Assembly (NCBI GenBank): GCA_019055375.1
Contig: JAHQIW010005536.1
Span: forward strand, 124,001 to 188,000
DNA: 64,000 nt
Direction: 5' to 3'
DNA from: Parelaphostrongylus tenuis
Lineage: Eukaryota; Nematoda; Chromadorea; Rhabditida; Metastrongylidae
Shown: one piece after another, positions 53,200-64,000 of the stretch
Layout: every line of letters starts with the position of its first letter
How positions within the stretch are numbered: the stretch's first letter is position 1
Position numbers and translations under genes: made by a program
Notes under the pieces: model-generated
What the model was told of the DNA's origin: nothing
Seen by the model: the letters and a program-made list of their open reading frames with translations, nothing else
Databases searched by the model: none

Positions 53200-56070
53200 A
53201 TTCACCAAATTTCCGTAATGTCGAGGTTATCTTGGTATAAAGTTTTTTTATATATGTATCGAAAATTCCGCTGCAATTGATAGGACCGGTTGATTGCGGC
53301 TATTGGAACGTATTATTATTACTTCGCCAGTGGTGCAAGCAGAAGACGGGCGTTCCTCAAAGCCAATCCTAGTTCTCAAATTTCCATTTTTCAAGTTATC
53401 GGATGAATATCAATAGTTAGTGCAATAGGTCTTTTATACAAAATCTAAAGGCTCTCTAGCGCAATCTCTGAATTATGAGTGCATGCGACAGAAATTGTTT
53501 TCAGAAGTAATTATGCTTGAGGCATTTGGGCATTTATTCTTTTATAAATACGCTTGCAAAAGTTTGTTAATGATAATTTAATTTTTTTTGGCGAAACGTT
53601 TATGAAAATCGAAATTTAATTCAAAATAATTCAAAAAAAAGAATGTTTTTAGCCGAAATTTAATTATATTTTCTCAAAAAATCCGTTATGAATCAGAAAT
53701 ATAGGCTGCGATTGCAGAACGCTATCTTTTATTTATTAGTAAAACATATTATAGAAGTCTTTTTTACACAGCAGACTAACTGTGAAAGTTGAAATCTTTC
53801 CAGCTATCGATTGATTACAAAAGCATCAAGAAGATAAATTGTTTGATAACAGCTGGAAATACATTCCTTTTCGCTAGGATGTGGTTTTTCCTTTGGAGAC
53901 AAGATTTTGGAGAGTATTGGCGTAAATTTTACTAGAATTATTGACGGGTTTTATCAGTGATATTTTATTGTTTTTGATGGCAATCTTCCTCTAAGAATTT
54001 GATCAGCCCGAATTTGTATTGGCGGATGCATCAGTGTTCGTAACCGTCCGAATGGCGCGCTCGGCTGTGGGTCATAATGACCCTCATGGTCCGCAAATAA
54101 TTAGGATAAGAAATTTCTCTTCGTTAGAACGCCTTTAAATTTTTTTTCCTCAACATTTGAAGCCCAGTGTAATAGATTTCCATTTATTCGCTTGAAATCC
54201 GGGTTGATTTTTCACGTCACAGACGGCGGGATCACGCGTTGACAGCGGGGAGCGCAGCGCGTTACGATGGCAATGTATTAGTTTTTTTGTGAAGTTAGGT
54301 TTTTGTCACCACCAAAGAAAGTTCATCCGTCAGTAAATGGCTGAATATAGTAGAAACAATTTCAATACGGCTTTTTTTGTTTGAAGCAGGCCAAAAGAAC
54401 TACAAAATAATGATTTGTCTGTCAATAATGAATCTGTGTATTGCAGTGCGATGCCACTTCACCGATACTCCTTAGCAACTTTTCAACATTAGTGGACTTT
54501 AGAAGTTGAGACTGCCATAGAATGCGAAAGAGTGCTCAGCCTGTTGTCCTATGGCGATAATTTTCTAGATATCCACTTATACTCAACTGTCAACACTATT
54601 CATCATTGCAATCTGAAAAGCTTTTTCTTTTCGTGGATGTATGCTTCGTATTAAAATGGAGATAAAGACAATGCGTTCTTTTATGAAAATCTATGTGAAA
54701 AAGTCCTTTTAATAATGATCCATTCTTTCGTAATGGAAAAGTTTGCTTCGAATCAAAATTTTGCTATGCGATACCAAAAAAAATCATTGAAAAGTGTAAA
54801 CAGGCGCTCCGAGCGGAACGTGAACTTCATTACATTGAGGGCGCGTAAGAGACGGTCTTCTTGGAAACCAAGCCTTGTATTGAAAATCCCAGATTTTCAG
54901 CTATCGAGATCACTAGTAGTCTACTAAAAAGGCTTCTCACCGGAAAAGACAAGGAAACCCAAGTACACTCCACTGAGCGAGGCTACATTCCACACAATTC
55001 GCAGTGAGGAGTGAAAATATTTAGGAAAACTAGGCTTCTTTACCCCAAATGTGCAACATTGATCTATTTTTGTTTGTCTCACAAATCTGCTCAGAATCCA
55101 GATATCACTGTATAATACCAAAACTCCACTGTGAGACTGAAACAACGTACTTTGAAAGCGAACATTATCTTCTTTTTTTTTCGACGCTAAAACGTACTGT
55201 AAAGGTCGTTTTGCAGACAAAAGATAATCAACATTTCTCGAGCTATTAAATGACTGCGAAAACAGTTTCTAAAAAATAATAAAATTTTATATCATATTGA
55301 AGAGCCTATGAACAGATCACATGATATGTTTTCTCAAACATTAGTTATCAGATATATTATGTAACAATTGCGTGTGTTACCCTTCGCAACGATACTGATT
55401 TTTTTTTTGAAATATAGGAAACTTTTCGACATATGGGCGCTTATGGTTTGCAAAAATTTGATTGAAGTTTCTTCTGTAGCATTCCATCATTTAAGGACGA
55501 TAATTCTTCCCTGCGATCTCAATCACGGAAATACAAACTACTCGCCGCGTGCGACATGGCCACATGCGTGCCACTTCGGAGTTAGGGTTATAGATGAAAA
55601 ACGAAAGCAACTCAACCGACATGAAGTGCTTAGAACTCAGATTCAGATTCCGTCTTTCTTACTCACGACCATTTTTTTGCTTTATATTCTTCAGTCGATA
55701 GCTAGTCCCTAATAAATCAGTGTTCTGAGTATTACTTGTTCGAAGGAGTCGATGTACATGGTCTGGGATATATTCAGAAGTGCGTCAGCGCTGTATACCT
55801 TCTACCATCATTAGTTCAGCGCAACCTGTTTTCTCGGACTTCGTTACTGAGTAGAGCTATGTGTTCTTGTGTATCGCAGTGATGTTACACTCTTATCCGA
55901 ATTTACATCTTCAGGTCTTCAAGGGAAGGTGCACATTCTAGAGAGTCGGCCTTTAAGCAAATACTTAGTAAAAGTTTTCCAACTGTTTCGCACTCTCACA
56001 GATAGAGCTGCCGCATTGTTCACTTTTCGTCATGAGCAAAGGGAGTGATGTCGTTTTTCCAGTTATGTCG
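53200..56070. other. AT-rich repeats, no supported gene
   Basis: Holds dispersed-repeat pieces (AGCTATCGATTGATTAC at about 53811, GAGCTATTAAATGACTGC at about 55239), the second copy of the 52.9-kb segment at 54430-54535, and a short GC-rich patch near 54220-54260. No exon with paired splice signals. Confidence 0.45.
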
Positions 56071-56077
56071 ACTGATA

Positions 56078-56168
56078 TACAAATCTTGCGTGAGGCACGA
56101 CTTGAACCCGCATCTCACTCTATCCGGGAGGGGGGGGGGGGGGCGTGTTCGAAGTCCTTTTCCATTGT
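56078..56168 (-). repeat. tRNA-like element with a G-run expansion
   Basis: GACTGATATACAAATCTTGCGTGAGGCACGACTTGAACCCGC.., then a G homopolymer of about 14 where other copies have GGGAA/GCGCG, then truncated. Confidence 0.65.
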
Positions 56169-56199
56169 TTCTCACGGATACCACTAAAGAATAGCTTTT

Positions 56200-57040
56200 T
56201 GAATTCCATTGTGGGCATGAAAGCATGATGTTTCAATAATAATTTTTAGAATCTACTCTTTCCCGACAAAACGACATTTTTGATAGTTTTAGGTGATTTC
56301 TCGATGGGTATTGTAGTTTCAAACACTTCATAGCTTACTGAAAAGACTTTTGTCTACCGCTCAAATCGTGTATTCAGTCTCTAAGCTTTTTCCTTAGAAA
56401 AAAAAGTCGCCGGAAATTTTTGGAAATCTTGCTTTCGTGCGCAAATTAACAGCAAGAACAAGAATAACTGTTCTTCAAAGTTTAGACTACCATTGTGAGT
56501 GATGATAGTCATGTCAGCCTGTTCACCATGCGATTCAATGCTCAAATATTATGTTCTACCTGCTTTGGTTATGAAAACGTTTGAACAAGAAAACTGCATG
56601 TCAATTTGACTCTTTTAGACTTCGAAGAACGCGAAACCGCCAAAACGTCAGCTACTGCAGTAGTATAGCGTTCCATCCATTTTGTACTAAATACTCTGTT
56701 AGCAAACTAGTGTCTGGTGGATGAGAAAATTACGAGGCTATTGGGCAATGTTGACAATGCCAGTACTCGGTCCTGGGAACTGTAATAATGATAAAATAAG
56801 AAGTCTTCGTCATCATGTCCCGTTTTTTTTTGCATTACAGGTTCATGCTATATATCAAATCTTGTTTGCTTGAGCTCTTATCTATTGGTTTTTATTTTGC
56901 AAGAACTACAATATATTTTTTGTCTCCTTCACTTACTAGATTATTTCCATCTTCTGAATTAAGCCCCATATGCAAGGGTATAGAGCTTGTTATTACCATA
57001 TTGAGTATTTTATTCAATTTTTCTCGAAGCAATAGAATAT
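56200..57040. other. AT-rich, nothing recognised
   Basis: Only short hydrophobic ORFs from T-rich sequence; no repeat family, RNA or exon recognised. Confidence 0.5.
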
Positions 57041-57046
57041 AATTGT

Positions 57047-57283
57047 TCATAGGTGTGCTTTTCTGTTAAGCTTTCTTTTAGCTAAGAAACTTATTCTATA
57101 TTGCATCTGTTTTGCTTTTGTTTTTAGCAACATCAACTCTTGTCTACCGAAATTCAAGGTGGTGGTACAACTTGCAGCTGAAGGATGATATGCATAAACG
57201 TACTCAAGTCTCTTACGATAAAAGTTTTCACAATTCAACTGAATGTCACAGTCGGAATGCATAAATATTGTGTATTCTTTCAT
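57047..57283 (-). other. Possible exon (unknown)
   Basis: Minus frame CDIQLNCENFYRKRLEYVYA, YHPSAASCTTTLNFGRQELM, LLKTKAKQMQYRISFLAKR; internal ATCGTAAG acceptor-like and TTCG|GTAGAC donor-like sites. Unproven. Confidence 0.28.
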
Positions 57284-58146
57284 ATGAATTCTTTAGCCAC
57301 TTTATTGATGCAAAAGAGCTTTTTTATGCATCATGAAGAGTGGCTTGCTGTTTTTACATGCTAGTTTACGCATCAATTGCGCAACTTGTACTACTCGGAT
57401 ACGGCATGTTTTAGAGGGTGTATAAAGAGATCAAATCTACTGACATCCAAAACACTTGTTTATAAGCTTGTATGTTTAATAGCATAGCAATTTGAGCTCG
57501 TCAAGTTCTGCTTTTCCTAATGATGGAATGGCCTGCTGCATCTTCTATATCGTATGTTTCACTTCGTATTCATAACCTACACTGCTTTGACACTTTAAAG
57601 TCCAAAGTTTCACTTGACGAAGGGCATTACTGAAATCAGCAACCACGACTATTCCAACTATAATGAAGCTAAATTTTATCAGTGAGAAAAATTGTCATCA
57701 AAGAGTGTTCTCCCAGTTCTGGGTGTTAATGGTTTTTTGCTTCGTGCTTTCATGTAAAGTTATTCCTGATAAAATGTCATGTCTGAAAGGTTTTCACTGC
57801 TTCGTATTGTCGGAATTATCTCGGCCTCTCCAGCTGCTGATCATCTACCGTTTTTCCTTCTATTCTGCTTGTCAAGCCTGTATGTAATGCTCATGAGCTT
57901 CGATGGTTCGCTTCATCGACCTTCTACTCCCACATTACTCATGATCTCTAATTACCTTTCATCCCCCGCTTTATTTTGTATAGCAATGGAATCCAATCAT
58001 AATTATGGGCTTTGAATGTACATAGTTGAACTAGAATGGGCCTTATTTGACCGAAGGTGGGAACAGCTGGCACGAGAAAAACCCAAGGAGAATTGGCTGC
58101 TGTGTTCAGATCAACTCTCCGGAATTAGCTATGTTACGAAATAGTA

Positions 58147-58359
58147 TTGAAAACTAATCGTTTGAAATATGGTAGTGCGCTTCTCCTCTGTTCGTTTCTT
58201 GTACACGCAAAAAACATTTGTTTGAAACATGTACCGAGCAGCAACAAGTGTTTGCACGGGAGAAGAAAAATAGGAAGGAGTCACTACATTTTGTGTGAGA
58301 AGTATCCACCTCCAGTGGCTACGAGAAAACAACCATCAACAGTGGAGTGGAAGGAATAA
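58147..58359 (+). other. Possible small secreted-type ORF
   Basis: 70 codons: MKTNRLKYGSALLLCSFLVH resembles a signal peptide, followed by a Cys/Lys-rich remainder (ICLKHVPSSNKCLHGRRK.., YILCEKYPPPVATRKQPSTV) and TAA. No splice or expression signal; could be chance. Confidence 0.25.
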
Positions 58360-58504
58360 ATAGGTTTATAACGATAATAATAGTATGTTACACCCAAATG
58401 TAGAGATCACTTCCAATGACCCTCTATATAAAACGAATTAAATGCTACGATAAAAAATGTCTGAAAAACAGTGGTTGGAAAGTTTTTGAAAAATGGTAAA
58501 AAAT

Positions 58505-58785
58505 TTACCCAACACAATACGTCTCCATTTGGTTCTTATTCTCCTTTACGACCGCTTGTTTAGGGCAGGGGACTTCATAACAGACCCCAGTGGTAGCGAG
58601 GCTGCAAAAGTTTAGGTACAATATCTTATCCCATGTAGGACATTTGATGGCGTATACAAGGCGAAACGCGTACGCCGCTTTGTGTCTGCATGAAAGAACA
58701 CCTAGATAAAAGTTGGATCGAAACTCTTCAGGTGCACATAGGACGGAAAGACTTAACTGTGATGACCTTGAGGGTGGAAGTGAGA
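58505..58785 (-). CDS. Probable exon, Cys-containing protein (unknown)
   Basis: Minus frame LSLSVLCAPEEFRSNFYLGV, LSCRHKAAYAFRLVYAIKCP, TWDKILYLNFCSLATTGVCY, EVPCPKQAVVKENKNQMETY, CVG and TAA. A possible upstream exon lies at about 58985-59030 (MFTYCVEPTVQLCI, donor CATAG|GTAAGT), but its phase does not match the simplest acceptor. No family recognised. Confidence 0.38.
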
Positions 58786-59039
58786 ATCTCAAAGCACAAA
58801 ATGTGAACATCGGTGTGGAAAAACCCCTGATGCTTTTCGAGTAAATTTCAAAAGCTCTGAAGACAGCAGAAGGGGCGAATGTCTAAACATGACAATTAAA
58901 TGGCACCCTAGCTTAGCTTCTCTTTTTAGTTCAAATACCGTTCAATTTTTATTGCTTATGCTAGCACATCGGTAAACTTACCTATGCATAGTTGAACGGT
59001 CGGTTCAACACAATAGGTGAACATTGATTTTTTCTCATC

Positions 59040-60360
59040 AGATTGTCGTCAAACAGAAGAATAAACTGAGGGGTTGGGTTTAGTTTAGTATAGTACCTCA
59101 TCTAGGTTGTGAGCTAGACGATTTCGCCGAAACGTATGTCACCGAACTAAAATAAAAACATACTAGTCTCGCGCAAGTTAGGATTAGTGAAACTCGGATT
59201 GGATTGGAAAGACGAAATTGGCACACAAGTGTCCATATTAAATTCAATCTCATTCCCATACTAGTACTTCAACCGAACTAAAGCTTTCAGAACATCAGTG
59301 ATCAGCTGAGAAATGAGACGAGAGTAGGGAGAGGACAAACAAGTTCAGATAAACAAGCTTGCATTTTTTACCAACAAGAGCCGAACCTGACCTAAATCTT
59401 GATCAAGAGTAAGTTGATGCGTGAGCAAAGTAAATACGTTGTAAAGGTAACTCAAATTGCAATTACCGCAATTACTTTTGCACTGATCTTTTTAAAAAGT
59501 GTGTATCCCGCTCCAGTTTCGAAGGAACACAAGTATTTTCATGTGATAAAGCTATGTTGATAATGAAATAAGACATGTTTGAACTGGAAGTGCCTCAATG
59601 GATCCACACAATTTTAGCAGAAAACAACTCCATAGGCGTTCGAGAACATATATGAATATGAATAAGATATATTCCATAAATGGTAGCGAAACTCAAACTC
59701 AGCGTGGGAGAACACAATGTACCAGATAAATTGTGGTCTTCTTTCTTCTTTGTTTGGTTGATTCGTTCAGAACTTCGTTAATTCCATCGACTGCAGCTCA
59801 CTGTGAAAGGCCCTTTCTACAATAATAGCGCACTGAAGCACGGATTGTGTTTGTACCGTTGGACATGGCGGAGGCTTGTAACAAAGTGAACTTCAGACGA
59901 ATAATAACTAGGCCTTCAGTGGGAAAATCCCACATAAGATTCTGTAATATCCCCATGATATGCATGTTAGTTATCTTATGCTTATCAAAATGACCCAGAA
60001 CTTTGTTTCCAACCTAGTAATTCAGAAATTATTGCCAAATGTCAATGCACTGGCATCGTATGCGATGTGCAGTATTTTTCATCGGTCAAGTACCCATTGT
60101 TCTCTAATATTTATTCATTATAGTTGCTTGGCAATGTATATATAACAAGAAAATATCACGAGTAGAAGATTTTTATTTCAATAGTTTTTACATATCCTAT
60201 TACAACTGACCAAACAGCGAAAGCATTACGACTTGAAAGCAAACCAGCTTTTCTTTGCACGTAAGAGCAGTACATGTTATGAAGCATATGAGTTTGCAGA
60301 TTAAACCGTGAATTAACAGGTTAAGGAAGAAGTCCTGATAAAATGCTTGTAAAACATTTA
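59040..60360. other. Repeat scraps; no supported gene
   Basis: A truncated Penelope-type motif (GACGATTTCGCCGAAACGTATGTC) is at about 59127-59150. The remainder shows no exon or structured element. Confidence 0.4.
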
Positions 60361-60369
60361 TATATGCAC

Positions 60370-60460
60370 CTATTTCACACGTACAAATACAAAATAATTG
60401 TCAAAGTACTCCCCTTCAACTTCAAGCACTTCCTCCCACCTGTTGAAATGACTGCATCCA
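60370..60460 (-). pseudogene. Mariner transposase C-terminal remnant
   Basis: Minus frame HFNRWEEVLEVEGEYFDNYF then a TAG. This matches the conserved mariner/Tc end 'RWxxCIxxxGDYFE'. Upstream transposase is not recognisable; the next 400 bp are dispersed repeat. Confidence 0.7.
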
Positions 60461-60469
60461 TTGTTATTT

Positions 60470-62350
60470 TATTAAAGGTTTTTCACCGCATCGACAAAAA
60501 CTTTAGATAGAAACGTGGAGTTTGATTCTAGGAAGATTTCCTACACATGATATGCTCTTCGTTTTTCCAGCGATTTATAGTCGTGGTGCAAATGAAGACG
60601 AAAAGCGAGTGAGGAATAAAGTTTCATTCTGAATGCTACAGAATTACAGAAGGGTGTTTCGAAAAACCGTGACGTGGGGCTGCAGATAGAGCTTTGTGCT
60701 TTAAAATATTCACTAACACTTTTATGGAAAATTTTTGTCCAGCGAATGAGATCGGCTAAAAGTATGTCGCCGTCTAACATATAAGTGCCAAACTTTCTTT
60801 TACACTTAAGCATCTTTAGCTGAACAGATGTTCCCATTCAGACTTTCAAAAACATTGATAGCTCACTTATCAGCGATGTCAATGATAAGCCTGCTCTTTG
60901 AAAAGAGCGTTTTGGTGCGTTGTTACAGTTAAAAAATTATTGTGCTCACACTCGAAGCCGTGTCGATCATGCAGAGCAATTCACATATGGCGTGCGGTGC
61001 GCGACGAGTGGCGAAACTCAAAACTCCCTCATCTCTGACGACACAATAAAAGGTCTTCCTCTGAAACTAGGCATATTATGTCCCTGAATTTGTTATGAGT
61101 TGCGCTAACGATTATGTGTGAATGCCTGGGAGAAAAGCCGTGTCTAGCGAAAAATACTCAGATATACAACAGAGTTTATTTCTTGATGCTACAACTCAGC
61201 AAGATGCTTTTCTTTAAAAGGCAAGCGCGCCATTTAAATTTTCGAATTTAAGCTACCAAACGATTATTGAACGGCGACGCCTTGATGCCAATGTTGTAAT
61301 ATTTATCCACATACCGGTATACGCGCCGCATGTTAAACGAAATCTCAATTTTCAGTGTCACAGAGCAACAAAAAGTTTTCTCGTAAAATCAAAAGGACCA
61401 CTAAATTGGCCAAAATTTGTGCTATTGAACAACTGTTGAACTTTTGAGGAAAAGCTTTGTTCATAAAAAGATGCTTGAGCGTTGAATAGCATTTCCTTTT
61501 CATTGTTACATTGCATAAGGACCCTTTGTAAAATAAAAGCTCTTTCCAATTTTCTGAGATTAAGCTATCGAGTAAGGGCTAAAGTGTCTACAATGAGCGA
61601 AAAATAATACGTTTTTTTTTGAATATGAGTGCTGACAAGGAAGTAGCGTATCACACGCAATGCTGAACACGCGCTCTTTCTACACTTACCGAGCTACATG
61701 TTGGAATTACCTCCACATAGACCTCTATTAGAAAAGTTTTGGTTTTGAGAGATGTGCTCCCAAGCCACGTCCTCACAAAAGAGGTTATACAAATGCACAA
61801 TAGGGGTTGGAAGTTTGTTTATTTGTTTACAACGACGTGATATTATAGTAGAGAAATGAAGTATTTCAAGAGCATCAATCACTCTTCTTATCAAAAACGT
61901 TTGTAAAAGGATCATTTGTAATATTTTATTTTTTTATAGCGATAAGATACCGCTGACATATGAACTTTACCTATAATTACCAATAAACCACCTTTGACGT
62001 CCGAGCGGCGGGGTAACATTTTGAGCATGAAATGTGATCTTTTTTCGCCCTTACAGCGTTTTTGATAACATGGCATAAAATTAGTTTTGTCACCAAAGTC
62101 CTCAATATTTATGATATCCAAAGATTGATGAAACGTTAGTGAAGAGCCTTATCGAAGCCCCAGCCGAGCAAATGGAGAAAATTGAGTGTTAAAAATGGTC
62201 TTATTTTCGCTGCTGCAACGTAATAAAAAATCTCTTTTGAGAAATAAACAAGTTGTTGGAATCGCAGAGGTTTAAATTTTTGATTAATTACCAAGTGTCT
62301 AAGCGAAAACTTTTATGCAGTGAGAAAGGCCTTCAGACAGTCGTGTACCT
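60470..62350. repeat. Dispersed repeat copies
   Basis: Pieces shared with the 38.8-49.6 kb blocks: TATGGAAAATTTTTGTCCAGCGAA (60723), TTTATCCACATACCGGTATAC (61303; compare 42250 and 49440), and GAAGCCCCAGCCGAGCAAATGG..GCTGCTGCAACG (62150-62220; compare 3770 and 23650). Minus ORFs here are not convincing genes. Confidence 0.5.
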
Positions 62351-62739
62351 CAGATGCTATATGTCGTCCTTTAGGGTTAAGCTGTAACAATACTGCGCTC
62401 ATAGTCACTCGTAGATGACATTCAATCGCAAAGTAAATTTCCGAATTGTTTGTGGGCCGTTTTATTCCCATATCAGTCGCAGTAACATTGAGTAGACCGC
62501 ATTAGTATCACTGATTTAACATCTAAAAAGGTCTCAACGTTTACGAAGCGCTTCTTCGCCAGTTTCGTTTCAGAAAATGGATCTTTATAACGATGTTCAA
62601 TACTTACATTTCAATCTAAAGCTGTTTGATATTCTCCTCTATCAAAGGACGTTTGAGTAAGTGATAAATAAATATTGGGCCCATGTATTATGCTAATAAT
62701 GCGTTCAAATTAGTTCGGCCCAATCTGCTTATACAGGGG

Positions 62740-62825
62740 AGACTGTGACCTTGTAGACCCAACCAGGATCGGATCGAAGGTTCATTGGCGACCACTTCCG
62801 ATTAGCTCGCTATACGCGCTCACTA
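62740..62825 (-). repeat. tRNA-like fragment
   Basis: Minus reads GAGCGCGTATAGCGAGCTAATCGGAAGTGG..CCTTCGATCCGATCC, A- and B-box-like but unlike families A-C. Confidence 0.4.
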
Positions 62826-63483
62826 TCAAGAGAAGAATCATTAATTGTGATAGCTTAGTCTTGTAAAATTGGAATTCAATGGTTATGAAAATGTTCATCT
62901 CCCAAAATTATAGCAAGGGTCATATTTCAAGATGTCGGGCAATGGACAAAAACGTTCGGCGGAATGAGAGCACTTTTTAGACTCTTTTCAGAAGCAATTG
63001 TCAGAAAATCATAAAAAGTGATAAACGCATAAATTGATGCTTTTCTCGGGTTTCAAAGTTGAAATGAACTCTACTAGTATGCGCTACATAAAAGACAAAT
63101 TTATCCCGGTATCGTCGACTCTCGCTTTCACCTTTAAGCAGCTACTATTTATCCCACTCCCGTGTCATAACAGGAAATATCGTAGAGTGGAAAAGGTGGG
63201 AGCAGAGCCAGGCACTCTTTTATTGAAGCTCAATTGCAACAATGTATGTTAATTTTGCAACCAGCATCCTTTTTCAACTTGGCGTCAAAGTCTCCAACAA
63301 CGAATCTGTGGAAAAAGTCTAAATTCCATGACCGACTATCTATTAACCTCGGCATAGTTTGAATAAATGAATAGTTTCTTCTGTTTAGCCGTTCCGAGGT
63401 GTTATTGATGTTATTTATTGAGTATTAGCGAAGCATACAACAATACAGTCAGTAATGCAGCTTGAATACACAATATTCGAGGT

Positions 63484-63518
63484 GGCTAACGTTTCGGCGG
63501 GTCGCCTTCGTCAGAGCC
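63484..63518 (-). ncRNA. Penelope-type hammerhead motif (zero-loop stem III)
   Basis: Minus strand: GGCT (stem I), CTGACGA core, one extra A, stem II GGCG-ACC-CGCC, GAAA, ACGT as a loopless stem III, cleavage triplet GTT, AGCC (stem I). Lies about 170 nt downstream of the Penelope-like ORF. Such hammerheads, active as dimers, are known in Penelope-like elements. The extra A after the core is atypical. Confidence 0.7.
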
Positions 63519-63688
63519 TGGAAAGATCAAATTGATCCACAATCCACTAAGCCAAAAACCCCCATAACCCTAACAGAAAACGTTAGAGATGTGTTTTGGA
63601 TCGCATAGTAAAAGCTTCATTCTAAAACACTCACCGTTTTTTCATATTTGGGTCTATCAATTATTAATTGAAGACAAGCCGCTTAAGG

Positions 63689-63999
63689 TCAGTGCATCAG
63701 TGGGCTGTGCCTAACTCGGGCCGGAAAAATCAGCCTGAGGTATGGTTCGAGGTCACGCGTGATTATGAGGCACTCCTCTTTTCGGTTCATTTTGGACCTT
63801 TGTTATGTATCCAAAATGCTTCTAATGTTTTACGCGCAGATGTTCTTGATTCCTGTGCGAGGATCGTGAATTTGACGCCGAACATTACTCCTGCATGTTT
63901 TTGGTCCCTATGCGTGCCTAGTGGGGTTTTTGAATCACAGTTGCGTAACCCAGCTAGGTGCTCTTTTACACGGAGGAATAGTGGTCTACCCGTTTCGCC
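63689..63999 (-). pseudogene. Penelope-like element, GIY-YIG endonuclease C-terminus
   Basis: The frame entering from the window edge reads GETGRPLFLRVKEHLAGLRN.., KTPLGTHRDQKHAGVMFGVK, then ..SARKTLEAFWIHNKGPK and an in-frame TGA (63787-63789). After a one-base shift it continues MNRKEECLIITRDLEPYLRL and ends at TGA 63689-63691. GETGR with the downstream R..EH and the LEAFWI..NPxMNR block is the Penelope-like GIY-YIG endonuclease end. The missing A in an A-run breaks it. The reverse transcriptase lies beyond the window. Confidence 0.85.
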
Positions 64000-64000
64000 A

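Noticed and set aside
1..64000. CRISPR array, bacterial operon, spliced-leader or rRNA genes
   Set aside because: No regularly spaced short repeats, no Shine-Dalgarno-led gene clusters, and no recognisable SL1, 5S or large rRNA sequence.

Overview
This looks like nuclear DNA from a nematode, most likely a clade V strongylid (hookworm-like) worm. The basis is AT-rich intergenic sequence, short GT-AG introns (38 to about 120 nt, TTTCAG-type acceptors), and a dense load of nematode-type repeats: an RTE-family LINE, several mariner remnants and their MITEs, a Penelope-like element, tRNA-derived SINEs and hammerhead-ribozyme elements. The clade is an inference; no rRNA or marker gene is present.

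Layout. 0-2.3 kb: RTE fragment and undecided sequence. 2.26-2.51 kb (-): two exons of an unknown gene. 2.57-3.02 kb: strand-switching microsatellite plus a G-rich run. 4.1-17.7 kb (-): a formin-family gene assembled here from 12 phase-compatible exons (N-terminal helical region, Ser/Pro linker, FH1 polyproline, FH2). Its FH2 end is degenerate, and its introns hold most of the window's mobile elements, including three hammerhead loci and a small plus-strand gene at 11.9-12.3 kb. 18.8-21.6 kb (+): exons of one or two unknown genes. 21.7-24.2 kb: mariner derivative and repeats. 25.0-25.7 kb (-): a three-exon gene for a small single-pass membrane protein. 27.8-28.4 kb (-), 33.0 kb (+) and 35.1-36.0 kb (-): exons of further unknown genes. 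38.8-49.6 kb: two diverged copies of one block in direct orientation; copy 1 carries a 0.9-kb insertion and a tRNA-like element, copy 2 carries a nearly full-length but broken RTE (44.24-47.59 kb) that split a SINE and left a 12-bp target duplication. 49.6-52 kb: palindromic tRNA-like element, orphan ORFs, a 591-bp mariner MITE. 52-63 kb: mostly repeats and AT-rich sequence. 63.5-64.0 kb (-): 3' end of a Penelope-like element with a GIY-YIG endonuclease C-terminus and a downstream hammerhead motif.

The most notable system is a small retrozyme-like repeat: four type-I hammerhead ribozymes with tiny stem III, two of them 315 nt apart in tandem (predicted 315-nt circle), in the same window as a Penelope-like element carrying its own hammerhead-like motif. 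Gene models were built by eye from splice signals and reading phase; functions are given only where a domain is recognisable.
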